A stretch of DNA of 64,000 nt from Bartonella vinsonii subsp. berkhoffii ATCC 51672 (GCF_902825225.1 NZ_CADEAK010000001.1:169909-233908); one strand, 5' to 3'. Positions 9,175 to 19,172 are shown, counted from the first letter of the stretch. The notes: generated by a model not told the origin, from the letters alone. Numbers and translations are program-made.

Positions 9175-12081
9175 CTAATGTGCTTCACCCCAATTTTGAG
9201 CAACCATGACTTTCACTTCAAGGGGTACAGACAAAGAGAGGACTGGCATTGTAGCATTTTCCATAACCTTTTTAACAACAGCCATGGTTTTTTCACTTTC
9301 ACTTTCCGGTATCTCAAAAATGAGTTCATCATGCACTTGCAGCAACATTTTTGCCAACAGTTTTTCCTTTTTTAAAGCATCTTCCATTTGAATCATGGCG
9401 CGGCGAATAATATCCGCCGCTGATCCTTGAATTGGGGCATTAATAGCAGCACGCTCATTAAAAGCACGAACTTGTGGGTTCGATGCTTTTATTTCTGGAT
9501 AATGGATACGACGCCCAAAAATTGTCTCTACAAAACCATTTTGGCGTGCAAATGTTTTCGTCGTTTCCATATAGTCTTTAATTCCTGGAAATCTTTCAAA
9601 ATAAAGCTGAATATAACGGCTTGCTTCTTGTCGGGAAAAACCCAATTGATTGGCTAATCCAAAAGCTGAAATACCATAAATAATACCAAAATTAATTGCT
9701 TTTGCACGGCGTCGTACATCTGAATGCATCCCTTCTATCGGAACCCCAAACATTTGTGATGCCGTAATAGCATGAATATCCTGACCTTGGGCAAAAGCCT
9801 CCTTTAACGCTGTGATGTTGGCAATATGCGCAAGAATGCGCAATTCAATCTGGCTATAATCAGCCGATAACAGCAAATGTCCTTTTGGAGCAATAAAAGC
9901 TGCTCGTATTTTACGTCCTTCAGCGGTCCGTACTGGAATGTTTTGTAAATTAGGTTCTGATGATGATAACCGCCCCGTTGATGTTATTGCCAAAGAATAA
10001 TTCGTATGAATACGCCCTGTTTTTGGCAAAATGTAAGAAGGTAAAGCATCTGTGTAAGTAGATTTTAGTTTTGCAAGTTGCCGCCAATCAATAATTTTAC
10101 GTGGCAAAATATGCCCTTCAGCAGCCAATTCTTCTAAGGTCTGGGCAGAGGTTGACCATTGTCCACCTTTGGTTTTAACACCACCAAGCAAGCCTATTTT
10201 ATCAAAAAGGATATCGCCCAATTGCTTTGGCGAAGCAAGATTAAATTTTTCACCGGCGAGCTGATAAATTTCTTCTTCCAAAATAAAAGCAGCTTGCGCT
10301 AATTCTTCTGAAAGACGTAGTAAAATCTGTCTATCAATGAGAATCCCACGCTCTTCCATTCTTGCAAGAACTTCTATCAGAGGTCGATCAAAACGTTCAT
10401 AAATTTTTGTCATTCCCTGCGCGACAAGCTGTGGTTTTAAAACTTGCCACAAACGAAGTGTTACATCAGCATCCTCAGCAGCATAAAGGGTTGCCTGTTG
10501 CAAATCTACTTGCGCAAAAGAAGTAATCTTTTTTCCATTATGCGTTAAATCCTTATAAGCAATTGGTTTATGCCCAAGCCAACGTACGGATAAATCATCC
10601 ATATTATGTGTTAAAGTTCCAGCATCTAAAGCATATGAAAAAAGCATGGTGTCATCAAAAGAGCTTATCACAATGCCGTGTTGTTTCATCACTAACCAAT
10701 CATATTTTATATTCTGTCCAATTTTTAATATCGCTTGATTTTCTAATATCGGCTTTAAAAGTGCCAAAGCCTTTTGTGTCTCAATTTGCCCGGCAATGCG
10801 CCCGCCCCCTAAAAGATCATCTCCTCCTTCAATGTGTTCAAGAGGTACATAAGCTGCTTTTTCCGGCTGTAATGCCAATGAAAAACCAACAAGCTTTGCT
10901 TGTAGTGGATCAAGCGAAGTCGTTTCAGTATCAAAAGCGAAAAAACCTTGCTCTTGTGCTTCCGATAGCCATTCTTTTAAAACTTCTTCATCAAGAATGG
11001 TCGTATAAGTATCTCTTGTGATTTTTTGCGTTTTTGCTTGATCTTTACGCTTTTGTGCTAACAATTGCGGAGAATTTTCAGAAAAACCATGAGAAGATAC
11101 TCTTTCCGCTTTTTTAGCTTCATGATCAATCTCCTGTGTAGAATCCGACCATGCAACATTGATATCAGCTGCATCAATAACAGCTGCATCACATTCTGTT
11201 ACCTCTGCCACACGACGTGTTAATGTCGTAAATTCCATAGCCTTAAGAAAAGCGATCAAACGCGGACCATCTTGTGATTCCAAAATAAAATCATCTAAAC
11301 TATTGTCTATAGGAACGTCTCTTTTAAGCCGAACCAACTCACGGGAAATCTTTGCCTGTTCACTATAAGCTTGAAGATTTTCACGTCGTTTTGTTTGCTT
11401 AACTTCTGATATGCGCTGCAACAAAAGATCAAGAGTACCAAATTGATCTAACAATTGGGCTGCAGTCTTGGGGCCAATGCCTGGAATACCTGGTACATTG
11501 TCTGTCGAATCTCCAATCAAAGCCTGCAAATCAACCATTTTTTCAGGTGCCACACCCCATTTTTCTATAACCTCAGAAATACCGATATGCTTATCTTTCA
11601 TTCCATCATACAAAGATACGTGTGCATTCACCAACTGCATAAGATCTTTGTCAGAAGAAATAATAGTTGTTTTTGCTCCAACCTTTGTTGCCAGTTGTGC
11701 ATAAGTCGCAATGAGATCATCCGCTTCAAACCCTTCCTTTTCGATACAAGGTAAATTAAAAGCCTTTGTTGCTTGGCGTATGAGAGCAAATTGAGGAATA
11801 AGATCTTCAGGAGGTGTTTCTCGATTCGCTTTATATTGTGGATAAATTTGTTTCCGAAACGTATCGGATGAATAATCAAAAATAACAGCAAAATGTGTCG
11901 GAACAACACCAGTAGCTGTATTTCGCGCATCACAGAGCAATTTCCACAGCATATTACAAAAACCAGCGACAGCTCCTACAGGAAGTCCATCCCTTTTGCG
12001 CTTTAAAGGTGGTAAAGCGTAATAAGCACGAAAAATATAGCCCGATCCATCAACCAAAAAAAGATGATCTGTTGTTTTCAT
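9175..12081 (-). CDS. polA: DNA polymerase I
   Basis: At 968 residues this is full-length. The N-terminal third is a 5'-3' flap exonuclease (LFLVDGSGYIFRAYYALPPL, DKDLMQLV, IPGIGPKTAAQLL). The middle is a 3'-5' proofreading domain with FFAFDTETTSLDPL and later YAAEDADVTLRLW, so the exonuclease acidic residues are kept. The C-terminal part has polymerase motif A (LLSADYSQIELRILAHI), motif B (RRRAKAINFGIIYG) and motif C (LQVHDELIFE). It fills gaps and removes RNA primers. It points leftwards, away from the presumed origin. Confidence 0.97.
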   Translation of the reverse strand: MKTTDHLFLVDGSGYIFRAYYALPPLKRKRDGLPVGAVAGFCNMLWKLLCDARNTATGVVPTHFAVIFDYSSDTFRKQIYPQYKANRETPPEDLIPQFALIRQATKAFNLPCIEKEGFEADDLIATYAQLATKVGAKTTIISSDKDLMQLVNAHVSLYDGMKDKHIGISEVIEKWGVAPEKMVDLQALIGDSTDNVPGIPGIGPKTAAQLLDQFGTLDLLLQRISEVKQTKRRENLQAYSEQAKISRELVRLKRDVPIDNSLDDFILESQDGPRLIAFLKAMEFTTLTRRVAEVTECDAAVIDAADINVAWSDSTQEIDHEAKKAERVSSHGFSENSPQLLAQKRKDQAKTQKITRDTYTTILDEEVLKEWLSEAQEQGFFAFDTETTSLDPLQAKLVGFSLALQPEKAAYVPLEHIEGGDDLLGGGRIAGQIETQKALALLKPILENQAILKIGQNIKYDWLVMKQHGIVISSFDDTMLFSYALDAGTLTHNMDDLSVRWLGHKPIAYKDLTHNGKKITSFAQVDLQQATLYAAEDADVTLRLWQVLKPQLVAQGMTKIYERFDRPLIEVLARMEERGILIDRQILLRLSEELAQAAFILEEEIYQLAGEKFNLASPKQLGDILFDKIGLLGGVKTKGGQWSTSAQTLEELAAEGHILPRKIIDWRQLAKLKSTYTDALPSYILPKTGRIHTNYSLAITSTGRLSSSEPNLQNIPVRTAEGRKIRAAFIAPKGHLLLSADYSQIELRILAHIANITALKEAFAQGQDIHAITASQMFGVPIEGMHSDVRRRAKAINFGIIYGISAFGLANQLGFSRQEASRYIQLYFERFPGIKDYMETTKTFARQNGFVETIFGRRIHYPEIKASNPQVRAFNERAAINAPIQGSAADIIRRAMIQMEDALKKEKLLAKMLLQVHDELIFEIPESESEKTMAVVKKVMENATMPVLSLSVPLEVKVMVAQNWGEAH

Positions 12082-12253
12082 GACAATTTTACTTCTCCAT
12101 TTCAGCCAAAAAACAATTCACTTTTATATATTTTTTTCATTCTTTTTTAAAATTTATCGAATTGCCTCTAAAAAGCCATTTTTTATTTCCATAAGGTGTG
12201 AAGTCGTTGCAATTTATAGTTCGTACCTAGAGCTTTTCTTTGCTGTTACAGGA

Positions 12254-12259
12254 TATAAT
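12254..12259 (+). promoter_or_regulatory. -10 hexamer TATAAT of the putative small RNA
   Basis: A perfect TATAAT at 12254-12259, with no good -35 at standard spacing. If used, transcription would start near 12266 and run into the terminator hairpin that ends at 12351. Confidence 0.4.
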
Positions 12260-12351
12260 AGCTTTCATTTTGCTCCTCCTATGATAGCTGAGGTGCGGTG
12301 TAGCGACAGGGTCGTTGTGGTGTTCCCCTCCCCACAACGGCCATTTTTTTT
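12260..12351 (+). ncRNA. Putative small RNA upstream of polA, EcpR1/alpha-r7-like candidate
   Basis: The 338-base gap between polA and dnaQ holds two hairpins read rightwards. Hairpin 1 is AGCTTTCAT (12260-12268) with ATGATAGCT (12281-12289), one mismatch, and its loop carries CTCCTCCT. Hairpin 2 has an 11-base stem (12310-12320 with 12332-12342), a loop with CCCCTCC, and a run of eight T: a complete intrinsic terminator. No rightward gene ends here, so the terminator implies an RNA of about 85-90 nt. In Sinorhizobium the small RNA EcpR1 (alpha-r7 family) lies beside polA; homology is inferred from position and shape only. The -10 box overlaps the usual place for hairpin 1's start, so the 5' end is uncertain. 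Confidence 0.6.
12310..12351 (+). terminator. Rho-independent terminator of the putative small RNA
   Basis: Stem 12310-12320 (GGTCGTTGTGG) pairs with 12332-12342 with one T-G wobble, followed by ATTTTTTTT. The T run lies on the plus strand, while both flanking genes are on the minus strand, so it cannot be serving dnaQ. Confidence 0.8.
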
Positions 12352-12419
12352 GTGATATTTTAAGAGATCTTAGTTTTCTTAGATTTTTAAATAATCTTTC
12401 AGAGGAAAAGAGTGGTAAA

Positions 12420-13127
12420 TTACTCAGGAATTTTGAAGTCATTCCACAGAGCCTTTTCACCCATTTTGTTGATAAAATCAGTATGCATACTTCTTTCTTG
12501 CACCGTTAATCTTGAAGGCAACGCCTGTGGGCGAAGTTTAACTGCATAGAGAACATCTTTGTCATTCTGGAGATCTTCATCAACACTCCCTTTGTTATCA
12601 AAACCTAATACGCCCTGTTTTCCACCAATGAGTTCAATATAAACATCAGCCAGAATCTCCGCATCAAGCAAAGCACCATGAAGAACACGATGACTATTAT
12701 CAATACCAAAACGCTTGCACAAAACATCAAGGGAATTAGGTCCCATGGGAAATTTACGTCGCGCCATAGCCAATGTATCAAGAATATTATCAACACTAAT
12801 AAGTGGTTTATTCACTCGTCCTAACTCTGCATTAAGAAAGCCAATATCAAAGTTCGCATTATGCGCAATCATGGTTGCGCCATTGATAAACTCCAAAAAT
12901 TCATCGGCAATATCACTAAAGCTTTTTTCATTCTTTAAGCGTTCATTGGTCAATCCATGAATTGCTACAACTTCATCAGGAATAACAATACCTTGTGGGT
13001 TTAAGTAGACATGGAATCGGCGTCCTGTAAGATAACGATCAACCATCTCTACACAACCAATTTCGATGATGCGATCTTTCTCTTTATCTAAACCTGTTGT
13101 TTCTGTATCAAAAATAATTTCACGCAT
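12420..13127 (-). CDS. dnaQ: DNA polymerase III epsilon subunit (proofreading exonuclease)
   Basis: The 235-residue protein starts MREIIFDTETTGLD, the Exo I motif with its metal-binding DTE. Exo II (IAHNANFDIGFLNAEL) and Exo III (HGALLDAEILADVY) follow in order, as expected for a DEDDh 3'-5' exonuclease. It proofreads for the replicative polymerase. A short acidic linker and a C-terminal tail that would bind the alpha subunit follow. It lies 4 bases downstream of coaE within ppsR-maf-aroE-coaE-dnaQ, an origin-proximal cluster conserved in Alphaproteobacteria. Confidence 0.95.
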   Translation of the reverse strand: MREIIFDTETTGLDKEKDRIIEIGCVEMVDRYLTGRRFHVYLNPQGIVIPDEVVAIHGLTNERLKNEKSFSDIADEFLEFINGATMIAHNANFDIGFLNAELGRVNKPLISVDNILDTLAMARRKFPMGPNSLDVLCKRFGIDNSHRVLHGALLDAEILADVYIELIGGKQGVLGFDNKGSVDEDLQNDKDVLYAVKLRPQALPSRLTVQERSMHTDFINKMGEKALWNDFKIPE

Positions 13128-13131
13128 TATT

Positions 13132-13719
13132 TCAATTCTCTCGTAATTTTTTTATCACGCAAAAAACTTGTTGACGTGTATTCTCTAAATCTTTTCCTGT
13201 ATCAACAATGAAATCAGCACGTTCTCGTTTTTTTTCATCAGACATTTGCCTCGCAAGAATAAGGGCAAATTTTTTTTCATTCATATTTGGGCGAATCATA
13301 GCACGCTCTTTTTGTATTGCTCGTGGTGCAGAAACAACAACGACATTGTCTACGCGTTTTTCACCATTGGTTTCAAAAAGAAGGGGAATATCAAGAACAA
13401 CCAATTTTTCTCCCTGTTGGCGTGCTGTATCAATAAATTCTTTTTCTTTTTTTTGTACCAAAGGATGAATGATTTTTTCTAATGTTTGTAATTTTTTATT
13501 ATCGTCGATCAAAATCTCCGAAAGCTTGCGGCGATTAACTTTGCCATTTTCAACAACATTAGGAAATGTACGCGCTATGAGGGATAAAGTTGGCTCACTT
13601 TTATAAAGTTGGTGCACTGCATCATCAGCACTAAAAACAGAAATACCAGCTTGTTTGAAAAAATCAGCAACTGTTGATTTTCCCATAGCAATTGATCCGG
13701 TCAACCCTATGATTTTCAT
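13132..13719 (-). CDS. coaE: Dephospho-CoA kinase
   Basis: 195 residues, the usual length. The P-loop is GSIAMGKS at residues 8-15 and the CoA-binding segment is [11 protein letters not shown]. The lid region and [15 protein letters not shown] are typical of the family. It catalyses the last step of coenzyme A synthesis, phosphorylating the 3'-hydroxyl of dephospho-CoA. It overlaps the end of aroE by four bases (ATGA), so the two are translationally coupled. Confidence 0.95.
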   Translation of the reverse strand: MKIIGLTGSIAMGKSTVADFFKQAGISVFSADDAVHQLYKSEPTLSLIARTFPNVVENGKVNRRKLSEILIDDNKKLQTLEKIIHPLVQKKEKEFIDTARQQGEKLVVLDIPLLFETNGEKRVDNVVVVSAPRAIQKERAMIRPNMNEKKFALILARQMSDEKKRERADFIVDTGKDLENTRQQVFCVIKKLREN

Positions 13720-14597
13720 CCTGTTTCTTCACCCATATCCTTTAAAATTTCTGTCCGTAGTGCTTTTGTGACCTGTGGTCTTATTCCAAACCATCGTTCA
13801 AAACCAGGAACAGCTTGATGTAAAAGCATACCAAGCCCATCTACTATCTTTAAACCATGTGCTTTTGCTTGTTGTAAAAAAGGTGTTCTCAATGGCGTGT
13901 AAACAATATCTGTCACTAACGCCGTTGCTTTTGTTTTATCAAAATCGCAAAAGAAAAAATTACTTTCTTTCTCATGGGGGTTTGCCATCCCCACGGAAGT
14001 TGTGTTGACGATTAAATCAGCTTGGTCAAGTATTTCACCAGCACGATGCCAATCATAAACTTCAACAGGCTTCCCAAAATATTCGGCCAAATCATCTGCA
14101 CGTTTCTTTGTACGATTAAGTAAGAAAATACGTTCAAATCCACGCCTTTTTAAAGCGTACAGGACAGCACGGGCAGCCCCACCGGCACCAAAAACAAGTG
14201 CTGTTTCTCCTCCCCAATCGGGGATAAAATCATCAAGATTAGCACTGAAACCATAGGCATCACTATTTGTTGCACAAAGTTTATTCCCTTCATACCATAG
14301 TGTATTAACAGCACCAATCATTGTTGCTACATTGTCTTTATGATGTGCTAAATGAAAGGCTTCTTGTTTATAGGGTAGAGTGACATTCCCCCCACAAAAA
14401 CCTCTTTTTCGTATAGATGTGACAAAATCTCTAAATTCTTCAGAGCTTACTTCCTGTGCCAGATATTCACCTTGTAAATTATAGTGTTTAAGCCAAAAAT
14501 TATGAATTTTTGGTGATTTTGAATGATAAATAGGCGTACCAACAACAAAGGCACGTGGAATTGTTTTTTTACACCTTACTGTTATATCAACCATCAA
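13716..14597 (-). CDS. aroE: Shikimate dehydrogenase
   Basis: The substrate-binding motif [10 protein letters not shown] and the catalytic lysine in [11 protein letters not shown] are present in the N-terminal half. The NADP site [13 protein letters not shown] with [12 protein letters not shown] is in the second half. It reduces 3-dehydroshikimate to shikimate in the aromatic amino acid pathway; aroB and aroK are also in this window, at 51-53 kb. It starts 11 bases inside the end of maf. A second ATG directly after the first could be the true start. Confidence 0.95.
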   Translation of the reverse strand: MMVDITVRCKKTIPRAFVVGTPIYHSKSPKIHNFWLKHYNLQGEYLAQEVSSEEFRDFVTSIRKRGFCGGNVTLPYKQEAFHLAHHKDNVATMIGAVNTLWYEGNKLCATNSDAYGFSANLDDFIPDWGGETALVFGAGGAARAVLYALKRRGFERIFLLNRTKKRADDLAEYFGKPVEVYDWHRAGEILDQADLIVNTTSVGMANPHEKESNFFFCDFDKTKATALVTDIVYTPLRTPFLQQAKAHGLKIVDGLGMLLHQAVPGFERWFGIRPQVTKALRTEILKDMGEETG

Positions 14598-15183
14598 TAA
14601 CCCCCAAATGCCGTAATTTCGCTAATAAAGGTAATAAAGGTAAACCAATAATCGTAAAAAAATCTCCATCAATTTTTTCAAAAAGATGCATTCCCTCCCC
14701 CTCAATTTGATACACTCCCACACTGTTTAAAACATCTGTTCCTACACGTTTTAAATAACGTTCAATGAATTCTGATGATAAAGGACGCACGGACATATGT
14801 GCACTAAAAGCTTCCACCCAAATTTCTTTACCATTTTGAAATAAAGCTACTGCGCTATGAAGCGCGTGCGTTTTTCCTGATAAATCACATAAACGTTGAT
14901 GTGCTTCTTTTTCAGTTGTGACTTTATAAAAAACTTGTCCTTTTAAATCAAGCACTTGATCACATCCAATGACAAAGGCATCAGGAAAGCGATCAGAAAC
15001 ATCTTTTGCCTTTGCACTCGCAAGAAAACAACTAAGTTTTTTAGGAGGCTTCGTTTCTGCTGTTTTTTCTATCTCTCTTTCATCAAAAGAAGCTCCTTCA
15101 ATGCAAAACTTTAAACCTACTTTTTTCAATAATTGTGCACGATAAGAACTAAGGGATGCTAATATTAACGTATCTTCTGCCAT
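14587..15183 (-). CDS. maf: Maf-family nucleotide pyrophosphatase
   Basis: 198 residues beginning [19 protein letters not shown], with the S/R substrate loop, the [17 protein letters not shown] segment, the central VIGCDQVL, and the DKTH-equivalent [11 protein letters not shown]. Maf proteins hydrolyse non-canonical nucleoside triphosphates. The open frame extends upstream to 15309 through the ppsR gene, but the ATG at 15183 lies just after the ppsR stop and matches the family start. It belongs to the ppsR-maf-aroE-coaE-dnaQ cluster. Confidence 0.92.
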   Translation of the reverse strand: MAEDTLILASLSSYRAQLLKKVGLKFCIEGASFDEREIEKTAETKPPKKLSCFLASAKAKDVSDRFPDAFVIGCDQVLDLKGQVFYKVTTEKEAHQRLCDLSGKTHALHSAVALFQNGKEIWVEAFSAHMSVRPLSSEFIERYLKRVGTDVLNSVGVYQIEGEGMHLFEKIDGDFFTIIGLPLLPLLAKLRHLGVIDG

Positions 15184-15190
15184 ATTTTTC

Positions 15191-16009
15191 TCATTTTCCT
15201 TCACGAAATCGCGACAAAAGTTCGAATATAGCAGCAGCTGTTTCTTCAATAGAGCGTCTTGAGACATCAATAATAGGCCAACCAAAACGTTCGCAAATGC
15301 GTTTTGCATAAGTCAATTCTTCAGCTATATTTACACGATTAGTATAACTTTCAATACGCTCTCCAAAATTCCGATTTTGACGAATATGTGAGATTCTTTC
15401 AGCGGAAGCGATTAAACCGATAATCAAAGCATTTTTCGCTCCTAAAAGGGACTCTGGTAAATCAATACCTGGAATAAGAGGAACATTAGCTGTCTTAATT
15501 CCACGATTTGCTAAATAGATACTCGTCGGTGTTTTAGAGGTTCTTGAGATTCCTACAAGTATCACATCTGCATCTGATAAATCACTAGAAGACTGTCCAT
15601 CATCATGTTCTATAGTAAAATCCAATGCCTCAATACGGCGAAAGTAATCTGCATTGAGATCATGCTGTGCACTCGCTCGTAAATTTGTTGGCATTCCAAG
15701 ATAAGATTGAAAAGCATCTAGAACAGGTTGTAGTATGTCAATACAGGGAACTTTTATCTTTTCACATCTTCTCCTAAGAAGGCGTTTAATTTTTTCATCA
15801 ATGATTGTGTAAAGAACAATACCAGGCTCTTGTTGTATCTCATCAAGAGCTCTCTGCAACTGTATTTCATTACGAATCATCGGATAAATGTGCTCTGTTG
15901 TTTGACTCATTGTATATTGTGATGCAACAGCCCTCCCAACAGAAATGAGTGTTTCTCCTGTTGCATCAGAAAGCATATGTAAATGAAAGGATTTTTTTTC
16001 TCTTGTCAC
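15191..16009 (-). CDS. ppsR: PEP synthase/PPDK regulatory kinase-phosphorylase (DUF299)
   Basis: A 272-residue protein starting MTREKKSFHLHMLSDATGET, with the P-loop-like motif VGISRTSKTPTSIYLANRG in the middle. This family adds and removes phosphate on PEP synthase or pyruvate phosphate dikinase. In Caulobacter and Rickettsia the homologous gene sits directly next to the chromosomal origin, and here the same gene borders the AT-rich gap at 16010-16566. It is the first gene of the leftward cluster. Confidence 0.9.
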   Translation of the reverse strand: MTREKKSFHLHMLSDATGETLISVGRAVASQYTMSQTTEHIYPMIRNEIQLQRALDEIQQEPGIVLYTIIDEKIKRLLRRRCEKIKVPCIDILQPVLDAFQSYLGMPTNLRASAQHDLNADYFRRIEALDFTIEHDDGQSSSDLSDADVILVGISRTSKTPTSIYLANRGIKTANVPLIPGIDLPESLLGAKNALIIGLIASAERISHIRQNRNFGERIESYTNRVNIAEELTYAKRICERFGWPIIDVSRRSIEETAAAIFELLSRFREGK

Positions 16010-16093
16010 AAAAATTTTAACTCCTTGTTAACAAATGTGTATATATCCTCATCATTTCTCATAAAACTAAAATTGAGGAAAATTTTTCCCTTA

Positions 16094-16102
16094 TTATGCA
16101 CA
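16094..16102 (+). promoter_or_regulatory. DnaA box
   Basis: TTATGCACA, an exact match to the consensus TTATNCACA, inside the proposed origin. Confidence 0.6.
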
Positions 16103-16199
16103 AAGTGAACTGTTGTGATAATAAAATCCCTTTTATGATAAAAGAACTTGGATAATGCCTTTAAAAGAATGTTATGCTTGTCTTTTTTTCTTTTTTCTT

Positions 16200-16208
16200 T
16201 GTGGATAA
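16200..16208 (-). promoter_or_regulatory. DnaA box
   Basis: The minus strand reads TTATCCACA, the strongest DnaA-box form. A one-mismatch copy follows at 16212-16220. Confidence 0.65.
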
Positions 16209-16569
16209 AATTGAGGATAAATGAAGTATAACTTATAATTCACATTAAACACAGACATAAATAAGAAAAATCTCTCCCTTATATAAAATCTTTTAATATA
16301 AAAAAATCTGTAAAAATTAAAAATGCTTTTGAAATTTAATTTATGAGTGCTATAGGATAAATTCATATTTAGATAAAATTATAAAGGTAAGTTTATCTTT
16401 ATTTTATACAATTATTTAAATTCATACCAAGATAATTCGTATGAATGATGCTTGCAGATTAAAAAAATTGCGTGTACAATACTTTCTTCTTATAAGAATG
16501 TTTCGTTCTTTAAATTTTCCATAAATCAATTTAAGGATAATTCTCTTCACTACTTAAAGAGCATATTTG

Positions 16570-17835
16570 ATGCAAGAAATGAAACTACAAGAACTTAAAA
16601 GTAAAAATCCTGTTGAACTTGTTTCTTTCGCTGAAACATTAGAAGTTGAAAATGCCTCTTTGATGCGCAAACAAGAATTAATGTTTGCTATTTTGAAAAA
16701 GCTTGCTTTGCAAGATGTAGAAATCATTGGAGAAGGGGTTGTAGAAGTTTTACAAGATGGATTTGGATTTTTACGGTCTGCTGATGCTAATTATCTTCCT
16801 GGTCCTGATGATATTTACCTTTCTCCTGCACAAATTCAGTCCTTTTCTTTAAAAACAGGTGATACTGTTGAGGGGCTTATACGAAGTCCAAAAGAAGGAG
16901 AGCGTTATTTTGCTCTTCTTAAAATTAATACAATTAATTTTGAAGATCCTGAAAAAATTCGTTATAAAATTCACTTTGATAATCTTACTCCTCTTTATTC
17001 GAATGAACGTTTCCAAATGGAAATACAAGATCCCACAGAGAAGGATATGTCATCACGGGTGATTGATTTAATATCCCCATTGGGAAAGGGACAGAGAGGA
17101 TTAATTGTTGCTCCTCCTCGAACAGGAAAAACAGTTTTACTTCAAAATATTGCTCATTCTATCACCACTAATCATCCTGAATGCTATCTTATTGTTCTTT
17201 TGATTGATGAACGACCAGAAGAAGTTACTGATATGCAGCGTTCTGTAAAAGGAGAGGTTGTTTCTTCTACTTTTGATGAACCAGCAATACGTCATGTGCA
17301 AGTCGCTGAAATGGTTATTGAAAAAGCAAAACGCCTTGTCGAACATGGGCGTGATGTCGTTATTCTTCTCGATTCTATTACACGTCTTGGACGTGCATAT
17401 AATACGGTTGTTCCTTCATCCGGTAAGGTTTTGACAGGTGGTGTTGATGCAAATGCTCTACAGCGTCCTAAGCGTTTTTTTGGTGCAGCGCGTAACATTG
17501 AAGAAGGTGGATCTTTAACCATTATTGCAACGGCTTTGATTGATACCGGTAGTCGTATGGATGAAGTTATTTTTGAAGAATTCAAAGGAACAGGTAACTC
17601 GGAAATTGTTCTTGATCGTAAAGTTGCTGATAAGCGTATTTTCCCAGCTATGGATATTTTGAAATCTGGAACACGTAAGGAAGAACTTTTAGTAGCGCGG
17701 CAAGACTTACACAAAATTTTTGTACTTCGTCGTATTTTGACGCCTATGAATGTAACGGATGCAATTGAATTTTTAATTGATAAATTAAAACAAACGAAAA
17801 ACAATAGTGATTTTTTTGATTCAATGAATACATAA
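16570..17835 (+). CDS. rho: Transcription termination factor Rho
   Basis: About 421 residues. The N-terminal RNA-binding domain has the cold-shock-like segment [26 protein letters not shown]. The ATPase core has Walker A APPRTGKT, Walker [17 protein letters not shown] and the R-loop region. Rho is the hexameric RNA-dependent helicase that ends untranslated transcripts. I take the ATG at 16570, with AAAGAG about 9 bases before it; an ATG at 16579 is also possible. It is the first rightward gene after the proposed origin. Confidence 0.95.
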   Translation: MQEMKLQELKSKNPVELVSFAETLEVENASLMRKQELMFAILKKLALQDVEIIGEGVVEVLQDGFGFLRSADANYLPGPDDIYLSPAQIQSFSLKTGDTVEGLIRSPKEGERYFALLKINTINFEDPEKIRYKIHFDNLTPLYSNERFQMEIQDPTEKDMSSRVIDLISPLGKGQRGLIVAPPRTGKTVLLQNIAHSITTNHPECYLIVLLIDERPEEVTDMQRSVKGEVVSSTFDEPAIRHVQVAEMVIEKAKRLVEHGRDVVILLDSITRLGRAYNTVVPSSGKVLTGGVDANALQRPKRFFGAARNIEEGGSLTIIATALIDTGSRMDEVIFEEFKGTGNSEIVLDRKVADKRIFPAMDILKSGTRKEELLVARQDLHKIFVLRRILTPMNVTDAIEFLIDKLKQTKNNSDFFDSMNT

Positions 17836-17864
17836 ATATTAAGTTTTTCGCTTAGGAATGTCCC

Positions 17865-19172
17865 GTGGATACAATCTTTGCTGTTTCGAGTGGATTGTTA
17901 CCTTCAGGGGTTGCAGTCATTCGTCTTTCTGGTCCTCATGTAGTAAATGTCGTTAAAACGCTTTGTGGTTGTTTACCTAAAGCGCGATTCATGCATTATG
18001 GAAATCTTACTGCTTGTGATGGAAGCTTTTTAGATTCTGCTTTGACTGTTTTTTTTCCTGCTCCTCACAGTTTTACAGGAGAAGATTGTGCAGAATTTCA
18101 TTTGCATGGAGGAAAAGCTGTTGTTAATCGTTTTCTCGATGAATTGTCTACATTTTCTGGATGCCGTATTGCAGAAGCAGGTGAGTTTTCACGTCGTGCA
18201 TTTATGGAGGGAAAATTAGATCTTGTTCAAGCAGAAGGTCTTGCTGATTTAATAGAAGCAGAGACGGAAAGCCAGCGACGTTTAGCAATTATGGGAACAA
18301 GTGGGCGTTTAACGACACTTTATCGCGATTGGCGTCATAGGCTTATGAAGGCACGTGCTTTTATTGAAGCAGAACTTGATTTTGTTGATGAAGCTGATAT
18401 CCCAAATTCAGTATCTGATAAAGTTTGGAAAGATATGCAAGATCTTTGCTCTTCTCTTCAGGAACATATTGATGAAGGAGAACGTGCGAGTATTTTACGT
18501 GATGGGTTAAAAATTGTTATTGCTGGTGCACCAAATTCTGGAAAATCAAGCATTATGAATCGTTTGGCTGGGAGACCTGTTTCTATTGTAACAGAAGAAG
18601 CAGGTACAACGCGTGATGCTTTAGAAATGAGGCTCGTTCTTGGTGGTTTACCTGTTTTTTTAACAGATACTGCTGGTTTTAGAGAAACAGAAAACAAAAT
18701 AGAACAATTGGGAATAGAAGTTGCTAAGCAGCATGTGAGGGATGCTGATTTGGTTATTTTGGTTTATGATATGGGAAATTCTAAGCAAGTTGATTTACCT
18801 GAAACATCAGCTGAAATATGGCATGTTGCTAATAAGCTTGATCTTTATGAAGATAATAAAACCCATTATTTTTTACAGTTTTCTGCATTAACTGGTTTAA
18901 ATTTTGATTGTTTTATTAAGGAACTTGAGTTGTTTTGTTTACGTCGTGCTTCTGAAATTGGAAATCTTGTTCCAGCACGAAAAAGGCAACTTCAGTTATT
19001 AAAAGAGGCTGTTAAAGAAATTGAAGCTTCTGTGAATTATACTTCTCTTGATTTAAGTTTACGTGCGGAACATCTTCGTCGTGCGAGTGATTTTCTTGGG
19101 AGAATTACGGGAGATATAGATGTTGAAGATTTACTTGATATTATTTTTTCAGAGTTTTGTATTGGTAAATAA
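17865..19172 (+). CDS. mnmE: tRNA modification GTPase MnmE (TrmE)
   Basis: The N-terminal folate-binding domain starts VDTIFAVSSGLLPSGVAVIR. The inserted G domain has GAPNSGKSS, DTAGFRET and NKLD, and the protein ends in the catalytic CIGK. With MnmG it makes the 5-carboxymethylaminomethyl group on wobble uridine of several tRNAs. Translation begins at a GTG with AGGA upstream. Its partner mnmG follows after 108 bases, and that gap contains two parS-like sites. Confidence 0.95.
   Translation: MDTIFAVSSGLLPSGVAVIRLSGPHVVNVVKTLCGCLPKARFMHYGNLTACDGSFLDSALTVFFPAPHSFTGEDCAEFHLHGGKAVVNRFLDELSTFSGCRIAEAGEFSRRAFMEGKLDLVQAEGLADLIEAETESQRRLAIMGTSGRLTTLYRDWRHRLMKARAFIEAELDFVDEADIPNSVSDKVWKDMQDLCSSLQEHIDEGERASILRDGLKIVIAGAPNSGKSSIMNRLAGRPVSIVTEEAGTTRDALEMRLVLGGLPVFLTDTAGFRETENKIEQLGIEVAKQHVRDADLVILVYDMGNSKQVDLPETSAEIWHVANKLDLYEDNKTHYFLQFSALTGLNFDCFIKELELFCLRRASEIGNLVPARKRQLQLLKEAVKEIEASVNYTSLDLSLRAEHLRRASDFLGRITGDIDVEDLLDIIFSEFCIGK

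Larger units (their letters stand above)
16010..16566. other. oriC: Probable chromosomal origin of replication (oriC)
   Basis: This gap of about 557 bases is very AT-rich, and the ppsR cluster and the rho-parB cluster diverge from it. It contains two perfect DnaA boxes: TTATGCACA at 16094-16102 and TGTGGATAA (reverse of TTATCCACA) at 16200-16208. Near matches lie at 16036 (TGTGTATAT) and 16212 (TGAGGATAA). A long A/T tract at about 16250-16440 could be the unwinding element. An inverted repeat, ATTCATAC (16420-16427) with GTATGAAT (16439-16446), is also present. In Caulobacter the origin lies between hemE and the ppsR homologue; here there is no hemE. Confidence 0.65.

Noticed and set aside
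10563..11021. 152-codon plus-strand open frame inside polA
   Set aside because: It is antisense to the conserved polymerase coding sequence and shows no domain.
12310..12351. Terminator of dnaQ
   Set aside because: The T run is on the plus strand, while dnaQ is transcribed leftwards; the hairpin has no T run on the minus strand.
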